A DNA stretch of 64,000 nucleotides from Paraspadella gotoi (lineage: Eukaryota; Chaetognatha): contig CM119263.1 of the NCBI GenBank assembly GCA_051294375.1, positions 4,612,126 through 4,676,125 of the forward strand, written 5' to 3'. The notes below the pieces were generated by a model. The model had not been told where the DNA came from, ran no database searches, and saw only the letters and a program-made list of their open reading frames with translations. This document shows positions 23,734-36,222 of the stretch, piece by piece. A program made the position numbers and the translations under genes. Numbering within the stretch: position 1 is the first letter of the stretch; each line of letters opens with the position of its first letter.

Positions 23734-26700
23734 GCGACGGTGACAACGACGACGACCAACGGCGACACTTCCGTCATCTACGAATACGAATACGACGTCA
23801 ACCATCTGCCGCCAGATCTTCTGCACAAATTGCGGCGAGAGCATCCGGAGGCGGAGTTTAGCATCTTGGAGGACGTTGCTGAAGAGGACGAGGAGGAGGA
23901 GGAGGAGGAGGAGGAGGAGGAGGAGGGAGCGTTGGCGGTGGTTGAATCCCCCACGATCGATGAAATCGCGGAACTGAGATCGAAACTCCAAGAAAGTAAG
24001 TCTCTTTTTCTTTCTCCAGCTTCGATCTTCAACTTACCAATTTTAGTTATCGACAAGAATATTTTTGTATTTCGTTAATCTTCAATGATTACGATTTTGT
24101 TAACTTTAATAACGAGTCTCTCCTATCATAACTCAACATTTGTTATCATTTGGTTTCAAAAAGCTGCACTATTACTAATAGCTGAATTTACGTTTCAAAA
24201 CTAATCCTCGTTGCATATTTTTCGATTCAAGCACTCGGGATAAGGTTATCCAGTAAGTATGACGATGATGAAGTAAGAAGTTTAACCTTACATTAGCTTA
24301 ATTAAACAATAGCTTCGAACGGGATACTTTTTTGGACTGAAGGCCCTATTTGGTCTTTCAATTAAGTGAATCAATCATCAATTTATTACCGTGCAAAATT
24401 TAGACAACCAAAAATTTTTGGGAGATGGTTCTAGAAAGTTTATAAGGTGCGTCGATTATAATAAATAATAGAATATAAATTATAATTTCTAAAATAGAAA
24501 ACGGAGCACGACGTAACGTAACGTAACGTAAGAATTAAAACTAAAAGCTTTTCACGTTTATAACAAATTCGCTTTTGCGCTCCTCACCCCGTTTAGCGAA
24601 ATCTTGGGATGACGACGGGAAAGAAAAGACGAACTTACCTTTATTTTTCCTCCCACACACACAAATAGGCGCCCTCACCGACGGCGTCGCTCACACAGAA
24701 CTCGAGTCCAGCTTCGAGGCCACGCCCACCGGGATAGTGGCGGCGCTGCGATCGAAACTTGTGGCGTCAAAGGAGACGAAAGACGCGGACGACGACGGGC
24801 GACGATCGTGGACCTACGAAGGGACGTCGACGATGACGGAGACGTTTTCGTCGATCACGACGACGCGGGTCGTGCCGAGATCACAGGTGAGAGGGTAAGG
24901 AGGGTGAACGCCTCCTGAAGGGTAAGTTAGGGTCGGAAGAGCGTGGCGGGGGAGGGCTAAGGGTAAGATCCACGAGGCTAAGAGCCAGTGGGGTGGCGAT
25001 GGTAAGTGTAATGGGTGTCATAGTGTGAATTAAGGGGCAAGGTGAGGTTGAATAGAATATGGCCGCCGTGAAGGTTTGGGATAGTCTCTGGCGAGGGTAT
25101 GGTCGTGATAGATGTGGTAAGTCGCGAGAAGATGAGGGATGACGAATTAGACGGTGAGGGAAGAGAATAATAAAAGTAAGGAGAGAGGAAAGAAAATTGA
25201 GGAGGTGAGGAATTGGGCCAAATCAAAGGAAACATAATCATGGCGGAGATACGAAAAAGCTGTCAAAGAAACGGCTTTGCAAAATGAAACAACAATACTA
25301 TGAAACAGTAATGAAACAATAAAAATAATAATTTACAACAAACTTGATTTCCAGGTTTTCGATGATCTTGATGGTGAAGACAAACCGACGGAGAAACCGA
25401 TTGTTGAAATGCCTGAGTCGGAGGAGGACGACGACGACGAAGAAGAAGAAGAAGATGAGGAAGACGACGAAGAAGAAGAAGATGAGGAAGACGACGAAGA
25501 CGACGACCCTTCCCCCGTCAAACCTGAAAACGATGAAACCGAAGAGGCGCCCGCTCCAATTTCGCGCCCGCGTTCTCTCGTCAACATCGTCGTCCCTGAA
25601 AAAGTTTTCGGAGTTGACGACAGCGACGACGATCAAGACAAATCTGATGACATTGATCCTAGCAAAAATACTAAAGCATTAGAAAATAGCATTGACAATA
25701 AAGACTCTTCGGATCCTGGAGACGACGAGGAAGATGATGAAAGTAATGATGATACAACAACTCATATCATCACGCCAGAAGTCGGCACGAAAGTCGAAAC
25801 ATCTTCCGATAAAACCGAAGACAACCCCGCCCCAATTTCGCGCCCCAGATCCCTCGTCAACATTGTCCTGCCCGAAAACCTATTCGGCGTCGAAGAAGAC
25901 GACAAAGTGCTCGAAAATGGCATCGACGACGATGCAGATGACGAAGACGACGACGATGAAGACGAAGTGGAGAACGAAGTGGAGATGGATGATAAACTGG
26001 AGAAGATGAGAGCAGAAATGGAAGCGATCGTCGATAAAGTCAAATTAGAGGACAACGACGACGACGATGACGAAGTCGTTCTGCGCAAACCACGCCCCAT
26101 TCCGATTACCAAGGACGAAGAAGACGAGGAAGACGACGACGACGACGACGACGAAGAAGAAGACGATGAAGAGGCGAATACGGCGGAAAATTCACAAAGC
26201 GAAGACGAAGTTGAAATTAATTCGCCGAGGATTATGCCGAAGAGAGAATCAATGATCGCGGATCTGCCCATCATCGGTTCCATCGATGAGGAGGACGAGG
26301 ACGACGAGGACGAGGAGGAGGAAGACGACGATGACGAGGACGAGGAGGAAGACGAAGACGATTCGACGACCGGGTTGAAGAGGACAAAGTCCGTCGTGTC
26401 CATCGTCGTTCCAGAAGAAGTTTACGGAGACGAGGAAATTGTTGAGGACGAAGAGAAGGAAGAGGGAGAGAGGGAGGAGGGAGAGAAGGTGGGGAAGACG
26501 TTGGAGGAAAGACTGGTTGCGTTGAAGGCGACGCCGGCTGAGGGTAAGAAAGAGGAGGAAGAGGAGGAGGAGGAGGATGAGGCGCCGACGACCGAATTGA
26601 AGCGAACCAAATCCGTTGTCTCTATCGTCGTGCCTGTAGAAGTCTTTGGGGAGGAAGAGCTTGAGGAGGAAGAGGAGGAGGAGGAAGAAAAACGCCCCGT

Positions 26701-29700
26701 CGATGAGGTGGCGGGGGCTGCGGCGGCGGCGGCAGCGGCAGCGGCAGCGGCAGCGGCGGCGGCGGGAAATCGCGTCCCTTCGTTGGAAGAAGAGGAAAAC
26801 GACGATTTGAGAAAAGTTTTAGGAAAAAAAAAATCGCCGGAAATGACGTCGACGCCGAAATCGACGCCGAGAAAATTGCCGGAGTCGCCGGGAGAAGCGC
26901 CGATCGAAGCGTCGTCTACGAAAGCGGCGCCGGACCCGCCCACTTCGACACCGGCGGCGTCATCGTCGACGCCCGTGGAGCGAAAACCGTCGAAGAAAAA
27001 GAAAAAACGCGATTCTTTACCGAGACAAAATTCCAACGCGTCCAATTCCGAAATCGTTTACGCCGACGTAGAGATAGCGGCGCCCTCCACGTCTTCCTTC
27101 AAACCCCCGCCGTCGGACGGCGTCATCTACGAACCGGTGGTGCCACCGGGCGGAGTCGTTGGTCCCGAGGATGGAATCGCACCGGCGCCGGAGGAGTCGC
27201 CCGTCAAACCGGCGCGCCTGGCGCGACCGGATGAGTCGAAGACGACTGAGACGACGCCGGGAGAGACGACGCCGTGGCGTCGTGTTCCCGGCGTCAGATC
27301 CAGAAAATCCTCTAAGTCAAAAACGCCGTCGACGGAGGAAGATGCGCCGGCGGCGTCTGCGGCGGACACGCCCATCCGTGGGACGACGACGCCGGTCGAA
27401 GAGATGGCGCCATCTTTGCCCGCGAAGAAGAATCGAAAACCGAAGGTGACAGGGAGAGAGAAAGGACAGAGGTTGTTGGTCAGTCTGTATTACCGTCTGT
27501 ACGTCTGTCTGTCTGTTTTTCTGTCTGTTAGTGTGTTGACTATTATTAGCAATTTGTTTTTAAAATTTTTTAAATCAAACAGGTTTAATTATTAAAAGAT
27601 TAAACGATTTAGTAGTTGATAATAAACTATAGTACTAATTCTATATATCTGTCAAGATCTATACTTGTGGATAAGGCGCTAAGTGGGCTGAAGATGACTA
27701 TCCGTAACTTCTATAACCCCTTTAGTAGCCATGGAACGGGTCCTGGGCTTGGAACCAGGCTTGAGGGTTGCCACGCCCCCAAGGCGGCTTACGGCCGTCC
27801 TTACGCTTCCACAGGGTAGGTACCGGGTTGGGATTGAACCCGGTACCTAGTGGTCATGAGCTGATGGCTTTACTCAATGAGCCACCGGGTCAGGACTGAA
27901 GGTGTCATGCTTATAGGCGGGGTGAACCTAGGCAATGCCCGACTACATGCCCCCAAGATTGTAACCCACCCTGCACTGCTTCCAGTGGAGGGAGGGGAGC
28001 AATCTTCAGCACGTCCATGGGCCTGGAATCAGAAGGTTGGAATACGCTCGACAGGATGGGCTCACCAGTGTGGATAAGGCGCTAAGTGGGCTGAAGATGA
28101 CTATCCGTAACTTCTATAACCCCCTTTAGTAGCCATGGAACGGGTCCTGGGCTTGGAACCAGGCTTGAGGGGTTGCCACGCCCCAAGGCGGCTTACGGCC
28201 GTCCTCACGCTTCCCACTGGGTAGGTACCGGGTTGGGATTGAACCCGGTACCTAGTGGTCATGAGCTGATGGCCTTACTCAATGAGCCACCGGGTCAGGA
28301 CTGAAGGTGTCATGCTTATAGGCGGGGGAACCTAGGCAATGCCCGACTACATACTTGAATTTTAAATTTTGATAATTTACTTTTTCATTTTGTGATTTTC
28401 TGCTCGGATTGCTTTCAGCTTTTCTACAGTCTAATAGTGTCAAAATAATGTACATATTTTTGATAACTTTTCTACCTGTTTTGTTCCCTACTCTTCTATC
28501 GCCTCAACTTTGAAACGTAAACGCGAATTTTCGTTTTCTCAGGAAAAAAAGCGCCGGTCCAGCAAGAGCGCCGGGGACGCCGACGAAGAAAACGCCGGCG
28601 ACGTAGACGAGACTGAAGTCAAAATCCCTCTGGACGAAGAGCAGATGTTGGCGAGGAAGAAGAGAGAAGAGAAGGAGAAGAAGAAGAAGAAGAAGAAGAT
28701 GGAGGACGAAGACGAGGAAGATGATTTGATTCTTCCTCCAGATTTGACGGGAGATTTCGTCAACGACTCTCGTCGACCGTTGAGGGCGTCGACGCCTGAT
28801 GGAGTGGAAGAGGGTGAGAGGGAGAGGGGAGAGGGGGAGGGAGTGGGAGAGAGAGCGAGTGGGAGAGGGGGGAAGGAAGAAAAAATAAGTAATTGACATA
28901 GTTGAAAAAATATCACTACTTTGATAGGGAAGCAAAAAAGCAAGACAGTGAGATAGTCTTGAATAAAAGTTTACGAGGGCCTGCTGCGGTATGTTTTTAT
29001 TTCGTCAAAGAGATGAAGGCCATAACCAGGGCCAAGGTAGCTTATTTTTTTAATGATTTCTTATTTTTTGTACCAATTTCATAAAGGGGGAGACGAGAAA
29101 TAAGGATAGTTGAAAAAAATACAAGAGAGGAATCTAGAGTTACCTGTGGGATGAATGAGTTTTTGATCCGGCGGAATGCTAAATAGAAATCATCGGTAAA
29201 CAAAAAACTAAGTTCTTTAATTTAAAAAAATCTAACATTAACATTAACATTTAACATTAATTAAAAGAAAAAAATGCTGCCAAAAAAAAAACAAAGAAAG
29301 ATCAGCGATGCTTCTTTTCGCTTTTTTTTCGTTGGTGAAATCTTTTGGGTGTCAAAACAAAATTCGAAAAACTAAAATCACATTTTCTTCGACTCTCGAA
29401 ATTCAAGGTTCGACTTTGGGTCCGATGTTCTGACTAAATACGTTCATTTGTTTAATTTCGTGACCAACGGCTCATTTGCATAGTAGAAATATTTTGTTTT
29501 GATAAGCCCGTTTGACAAAATAAAAACTTAAAAAAGAAAAAAAATGTATAAAATATTTTTTTTGATTAAAAATCTCTTGGTAAAGATTTCAACTTTTCCT
29601 CGTCTACAAAATTTGGTTTTAAAATCAACAATTTCAACTGAGAAACATTCTAGTATTGTTATCAATAACTAAGTTGGTCAACCGAGCGTTCTTATTTCGG

Positions 29701-30560
29701 GCACATGTAAAAAATTTTCATCCGAAATTGTCCTAGTTATCGCTTCTCGGCCTTTTGGCTAAGATCAAAGTGTAGTATCTGTTCTTATCAGCTTAATATC
29801 TGATACGGTCCGCACTGCGGGCCCAGAATATTAAACTGATTTTTGAGCATCGGAGGAGCGCTCAGTGCTTGCACGGCCTCCTCCACGGGTCAGCCCGGTA
29901 TTGCAGTACCTCCGGGATTGGCCCATCACCCTTTGGGTGAATATTTTCAATAGAAATAATTAATGTAAAACTACTCGTATTTCAAGTCAATGGAATGATT
30001 AGTTTTATTATTGCACCTTTCCTATTCAATAAAAGGAACCACTTCCATTTGCAATCTTGCAATCCCCATCTCTCCCCCCCCTCTCCTCTAGGCATCCCCA
30101 CAACACCCAAATCGCCCATGAGCAACGACGACGACTCTGGAGGAACTTCGCTTCTGGAGCCATCGTCGTTGATGTCGCCGCCGTTCTTCACTCAAACCTC
30201 ATTGGTGGACACCGTGTTGGAGGAACACGACGAAGGAGGGACCATCAACAGATCATTGTGAGTTCTTTGCTGGTTACTGTTGGTCGTTGCCATTGCTCGT
30301 TGCTGTTGATTGCTGACGATTTTTAAAAAATATATATATTACAACTGAGAGATTAATTCCTGTCAAAAATGTCAACATTGTGAAACTTGACTCCATCAGA
30401 CGAAACTCGATCATCCGTGATGATTTAGTGACTCACCTCATTCTTCAATCCGTCGACAAACTCATCTTCGTCGTGGGCAACGTAAACAAGTGAGTCGTCA
30501 AAGTTTCCTGACTTACTTTTCAGTTTTAAAAAAAAACTAGTATTTACGAACTCAACATTA

Positions 30561-30601
<41 letters not shown>

Positions 30602-31861
30602 TCTCTCTTTCTCTCTCCCTCTCCATCCCTCTCCTACTCACAGATGCAGCAACCAATGCCTCGCCATCCAAGACACCATCACTCTCTTGGAGCCTCTTTT
30701 AAGCGAATTAGAGGTGCAATGGAAAAAATTGTCGAGACGGCGAAGGCGACACCTGGACCTCTACCTCTCCTGCATCTATCAGGTTGGGCTAGTTTGGTCT
30801 AGGATAAGTTTTAGCTGGGTTGGTTGGTCCAGGGTAAATTTAAGCTGGGCTAGGTTGCTCTAAAATATGTTTGGGCTGAGCTATGTTGGTCTTGGATAAG
30901 TTTGCGATGGGCTAAGGTGGACTAGGATAAGTTTGAGCTAGAATAGGGTGGTCTAGGATAAGTCTAAGCTGAGCTAGGTTAGTCTAGAATAAGTTTGGGC
31001 TGGGATGGGTTTTTCTAATATAATTTTGGGCTCGGCTGGGTTGCTCATTCTTTTTTTTTTCTTTTCGGCTGGTGATAGTTTTTTTTATATGCACAAGAAT
31101 CGTCGGTATTCTATTTTTAAATTTAAAATTAAACATTTATTATACAAAAAGCTAATCATTCAATTGATTCTTTAATTTTCCCAGTGGTTGGACTACGTGG
31201 AACAAATCATAATCAAATGCTCCGCCGAAATTCCCAACTACAAAGTTTTCCATCATCTCCTTCGAGCGGTCAAGGGTGTCGGGTTCAGGTCGGCGAAATA
31301 TTGACTCTGAAGAAACAGTAATAATTGTTATATGGTAGTGACAGAACCATTTAATATAAGCAGTCCCTGAGCTTCGGATCAGGCTGTAACACCACATACA
31401 GGCGGGTTTTAGTCCACCATAATTCTTAATACATACATTAAATAAACTACGTCATCTTTTTAAAAAAAAAGTTTTTGAACTAATTTTTTTATATCTTTAA
31501 ATTAAGAAAAAATTAGTGGACGCGAATCTGAAGATTCGATCCGCGGAACAACATCTGGTGACGGCGATGATCACGTGCAACCTTCAGGTGATTGAGTCAT
31601 ATCGTGTCATGTCATTGTCATGTGATATGATGTCATGAATTTCTTTAATTTATTTGCATGTTTCGCTTGTCAGAAAACCGATCGGTAATTATGTCTCTCT
31701 CCCCTTAAGGTATCCGCGAAAAGTCGGAGTTTAGCCTTCGAAGACGTTCGCAGTCTCCTTGACAACGAAGGGAAGATTGTCAACAAACAACTTCATCGAA
31801 CGGCGCAGGTAAGAGGCGCTAAGGGTCATTCACTCCCTCTCTGTCGTTTTTCCTCGAGTTA

Positions 31862-31934
<73 letters not shown>

Positions 31935-32996
31935 GGATCTGTACGAAAAACAACTGAAGATGGAGAGAAAGATCGTGGAGAAACTCTCGAAGAAAGAGAA
32001 GAAGCACAGGGCGGCTGTCAATAGAGAGGAAGGAGAGGAAACAGTTTCCGAAGAGGTTTTGATTGAATGATTGATTGATTTCATTTGGTTGATGATTTGG
32101 ATTTGAATGATTGATTGATTTCATTCGGTTGATGATTTGGATTTGAATGATTGATTGATTTCGTTTATTTTATTGATGGATAGATTGATTTAAGACTAGT
32201 CATTGAATGTTTTATCCATAGTTAAAAGTGTGATTGGCTGATTGAGTAACTGACTGATTGATTAATTAATTGAAGGTTCCGGAACGAGTGGGCGACTTGA
32301 TGGTGGACACATCTCCGAAACAAGAGCTCGGGACAATCGCTGAGGAAGAACCAGACGAAAACGAAAACGTGGAAACGGTAAATAAAATGGAATTCAAATT
32401 TAATTCAATTCTACGTTAATATTAATGTTTACTTACTGAATTAAAGAAAGAATGATAATACTTTTTAATAATTCGTATAATAAGAATAAAAAAACATTTT
32501 AAGAAAAACGATAGTAAGACATGAGAAAAAATCCAAACTGCTACAATCGGTAAATGTTTCTCACGAGATTTCTCACGATGATCTTCCACCGCAACGAAAC
32601 GGGACGATCAAAATGGCGGACAAATGATCATCGACTCAGCGACCTCCACGGGTTTAAAACAAAATGACATCAAAATTCCAAAACTTCAACATTAAATCTA
32701 TTTTGTAGAAGTTTCGTCTTTCCCATCCTTTGTTTCCCCCCCCTCCCCCCGTTTCATCTCCAATGTAAAAAAAGTGCAGCATGTAGTGGAATATTTCGTT
32801 GTTTCCTTTTGAGACTTTGTTTATTTTAAGTTCGTTTGTACATTTTTGTTTTTCAATTCGCGATCATTAATTCTTCCAAACGAGAATCAAATTCAATACG
32901 GCGACTGTTAAAAAAAAGTTATTCTCCTTCCCCCCTACTACGATTAAATTTGGAAAATTAAAATGTTTTTTTTTTAATTTCTTGCAGTTGAAATGA
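23680..32996 (+). CDS. Acidic multi-exon protein, upstream member of tandem paralog pair (family not recognised)
   Basis: Exons: 23680-23995, 24669-24886, 25355-27445, 28543-28813, 30092-30257, 30400-30489, 30644-30782, 31185-31288, 31507-31587, 31710-31808, 31936-32055, 32276-32377, then a short last exon (32988-32996 ending LK-stop, or alternatively 32709-32768). Splice phases agree at every junction except the acceptor at 31507. There the exon is one base shorter than its paralog copy (81 versus 82), in an A-run. The protein is about 1,270 residues. It starts with a poly-Ser run. The 2.1-kb third exon is dominated by Asp/Glu and carries four copies of a motif like SLVNIVVPEKVFG, plus a poly-Ala run. 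A Lys-rich segment then leads to RRPLRASTPDG. The C-terminal 200 residues (NQCLAIQDT, SRRRRRHLDLYLSC, FHHLLRAVKGV, LYEKQLKMERK) look helical and are repeated in the next gene. A 5' UTR exon ending at a GTAAGT donor near 23191 is likely. Function unknown; nuclear or cytosolic, as no signal peptide is seen. Confidence 0.8.
25559..26650 (+). repeat. Four coding copies of an SLVNIVVPExVFG-like motif
   Basis: Within the long acidic exon the motif occurs at about 25559-25613, 25832-25888, 26374-26428 and 26596-26650. It reads RPRSLVNIVVPEKVFG, RPRSLVNIVLPENLFG, RTKSVVSIVVPEEVYG and RTKSVVSIVVPVEVFG. The copies fall in two pairs (RPRSLVN and RTKSVVS), suggesting a duplication followed by a second one. 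Acidic spacers of differing length separate them. It looks like a short linear docking motif with a basic-Ser core and a hydrophobic beta-strand half. Confidence 0.9.
27667..27948 (-). mobile_element. tRNA-derived SINE, copy 1
   Basis: Read on the minus strand the head carries a pol III A box (GTGGCTCATTGAGTAAAGC, 27885-27867) and a B box (GGGTTCAATCCC, about 27840-27829) at tRNA-like spacing, then a tRNA-unrelated body. The same unit recurs at 28070-28352 with about 95 percent identity by eye. It lies in an intron of the acidic gene, in antisense orientation. Confidence 0.75.
28070..28352 (-). mobile_element. tRNA-derived SINE, copy 2
   Basis: Direct repeat of the copy at 27667, differing by a few single-base indels and substitutions. 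A box at 28290-28266 and B box near 28235-28249. The 120 bp between the copies contains unrelated sequence, so this is either two insertions or a larger duplication. Confidence 0.75.
29739..29928 (+). ncRNA. U2: U2 spliceosomal snRNA
   Basis: The first 70 bases are essentially the conserved metazoan U2 sequence: ATCGCTTCTCGGCCTTTTGG at the start, the branch-point-pairing GTAGTATC, then the stem IIa sequence CTTATCAGCTTAATATCTGA. A likely Sm site (GATTTTTGAG) follows, then stems III and IV, ending near GCAGTACCTCCGGG. The length is about 190 nt, as expected. There is one extra A compared with the usual GATCAAGTGTAG (here GATCAAAGTGTAG). The gene sits within intron 4 of the acidic gene, in the same orientation, with no poly-A tail that would mark a retro-copy. 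U2 base-pairs with the intron branch point in the spliceosome. Function of this copy is likely but not proven, since snRNA pseudogenes are common. Confidence 0.93.
30784..31045. repeat. 30-bp intronic minisatellite
   Basis: About eight degenerate copies of a unit resembling GGTCTAGGATAAGTTTGAGC plus CTGGGCTAGGTT, period close to 30 bases, filling the intron after the exon ending at 30782. Confidence 0.8.
31865..31926. repeat. (CT)n microsatellite in a polypyrimidine tract
   Basis: Pure CT array forming the acceptor-side tract (CACACACAG) of the exon starting at 31936. Another, at 30565-30600, occupies the same kind of position before the exon at 30644. Confidence 0.95.
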
Positions 32997-33115
32997 ATTT
33001 AAATCTAAAACTAATATAAACAAAATCGGAGGAAGAAAGTAAAAAAGAAAATAAACTAACAACCCTTAAAACAAGAACAAGAACAGCAATTACGCCTACA
33101 ACAACAACCACAAAG

Positions 33116-34224
33116 ATGGCGGATTCAGAAACTCCACAAGTGAAACTGGAAGTGAATTCAGAGACGAAGAATCGATTGATGTCAGATGACGAACCTCCGC
33201 TCCGATCTTCCACGCCTGATCACATGATTCCCAAAGGTATAAATCTTTACAAAACATATTAAACAACTTATCAAACTAATGAAATATGCAAATGAGATTA
33301 GGAATATGCTAATATTTTCCCTTGTCTTTTTTTGTCCTTCTCTTTCTATTCTTTGCTTAATCATTTCCGTCCTCCTTCAATAACTCCCGCTCACCTCCGC
33401 AGTCTCTTCTGCTACCGCCAGCCCCCAGAACCCTTCCAACGACTCTTCAGGCGCATCCGGCCTCGACGTCACCCTCTCTCCTCCCAAACTGCCCGTCGTA
33501 TCCGCCGGAGCAGCCGCGTCGGCCTCCGCCGCAGCCGGACCGCGCGGCCCAACGAGGCCATACAAAAGAGACTACGACGACGAGGATAATGACGACGGTG
33601 GCGACGACGACGAAGAATTCAGAGTGTGAGAAAATGTTGTATTGTTTGTTTTCGTAAATTTTGTTTAAAATATATATTCCAGGCATTTAAATAATTATTT
33701 CTTGTTTTATAGTTTAATTTGTCCTTACGTCGGTCGTTTAATTTCTGTTATCTTTTTCTTTCTCCCATTTCCGCAACTTTTCCAGTTTTTATTGTTTGTT
33801 TCTCTGTATTTTGCAGAAGGAGACCATCAGTCAATAGAGAAGATTTGCTTACAAACATCATGTTGGACTACGTTTGCAATTTGACGACCATCATCGAGAA
33901 GTCAAACAAGTGAGAGTAAAATTTAATAATTTAAAAATTTAAAAACTTCATCTGCTAAACAAACGGCGCCAGCAACGAGATATTTTTAAAAAAAATAGAA
34001 CCCAGGTAAATATAAATGTGATTTAATTTAATTTGATATAAGTGGATTTCAACGTAAATCAACGGAAAACGCAATTGCAGACACGGGAACCAATGCCTCG
34101 CCATCCAAGACACAGTGACTCTGATGCAACCGCTCATCGATGAATTGCAACTGCAATGGAAGAATCTTTCGCGAAGAAGAAGACGACATCTCGATATTTA
34201 TCTCTCTTGTCTCTTGCAGGTTTT

Positions 34225-34302
<78 letters not shown>

Positions 34303-34323
34303 AAAGAGAGAGAGAGAGAGAGA

Positions 34324-34356
<33 letters not shown>

Positions 34357-34411
34357 TCTGTTAAGTTTTTTTGGCAAGGAAAATTCGAACTGTATTAGGT
34401 CTGTCCCCTGT

Positions 34412-34478
<67 letters not shown>

Positions 34479-34480
34479 AA

Positions 34481-34529
<49 letters not shown>

Positions 34530-34946
34530 GTCTGTCCCCTGTAGGGTTGAGGAGGCATATTTGCTTATTTTAGGGTTTAAGGCGATATAGATCATTTGAG
34601 GTGTAAAGTATATTTGTTTTCAGAAGTTAAATATGAAAATAAAATATTCGTTTAACAAACAAATTACGTTTCCTACTAATTTTAAAAAGGATAATGAGGC
34701 CTCAATTGTAAAGCAAAACCCAACTCTATCACAAATTTTTGGTTCATTGAAATTGTACATATTTTATCTACCTAATTTTATTAAATTGGTCTTAACAACA
34801 ATACGAAACAAATTTATAACTTGTCTTTATTCACTAGTGGCTCGACTATATTGAATATCTTTTGATGAAATGTTGCGACGACATTCCGAAATATCAACTT
34901 TTTCATCATCTTTTCAAAGCCGTAAAAGGAGTGTCGCTCAGGTAAA

Positions 34947-35006
<60 letters not shown>

Positions 35007-35014
35007 CTCTCTCT

Positions 35015-35094
<80 letters not shown>

Positions 35095-36187
35095 CGCCTT
35101 ACTCCCTTTCTTTTTTATAAGGAGAAAAATTATCGACACAAATCTAAAAATCCGCTCCGCTGTGCAACATTTGTTAACCGCGATGATAACTTGTAATGTT
35201 CAGGTAAATAAAACCAAAACAGATCAAAAAGAATGTTTTTTTCGTGTTTTTTTTTTTAACAAATTTCTTGCCTCAGATTTCTTCTCAATGTCGAAATCAA
35301 ATCTTCGATGACATTCGCAAAGTTCTTGAGACCGAAGGACCAATCACGAAAAAGCAGCTCAACAGCACCGCGCAGGTAAGGTTCTCGGGTAGGGTAAGGA
35401 AGTCAGCTTATGATTAAACTCGCCTATCAAATTCATCAGAAAATCAAACGCTCACTAAGAAACTATCTTGTGCTCCCTCTGTTAAAACGCCGGTCTATGT
35501 ACATTTCAACTCGCACTCAGTTTTGAGCAAATGTGTAAATCTTTTTGTTTGTCAATTTTCGTGTTTCTTCGTAAATCGTATCATATTTTGTCAGGAATTG
35601 TACGAGAAACAACTCGAGATGGAGAAAAAGATTTTGGAAAAATTACGAAAGAAAGAAAAGAAGCACAGAGCAACGATGAGTGGAGGAGGTGAAGGGACGG
35701 ATATTTCTGAAAAGGTAAATAGTAAGATGTCCTTCAAATGTAATTTAATATCAAACATGGTACAGGTACAATATCTTTTTATTATGACCAATACGTCGAT
35801 ATATTTGAGAGATTATCTTCAGGGCCATACGAGTGAGATACTGTGAGATACTGCCTTTTTTTCACTTATATGTAAACTGAACTAATTCGAATATCGGTCC
35901 ATGAACATTTATCTCTTCAAATTATTATTCTATGTGTCTTATCCGATCCATTCTAATTCATTCAAATTCATTCAAATCCATTCTAATCCATTCTAATCCA
36001 TTTTAATCCATTCTAATCCATTTGAAACCATTCTAATCTAACCAATCAATCCTATCAGCCACCGGAAAGAGTTGGAGACCTGACGGTCGAAACCGCGCCG
36101 AAGAAAGAATTGGCAGCGATCTCAGAGGAGGCGGAAGAAGCGGAGGGGAAGATTATGGTGAGAGATGATTGATTGATTGATTGATTA

Positions 36188-36222
<35 letters not shown>

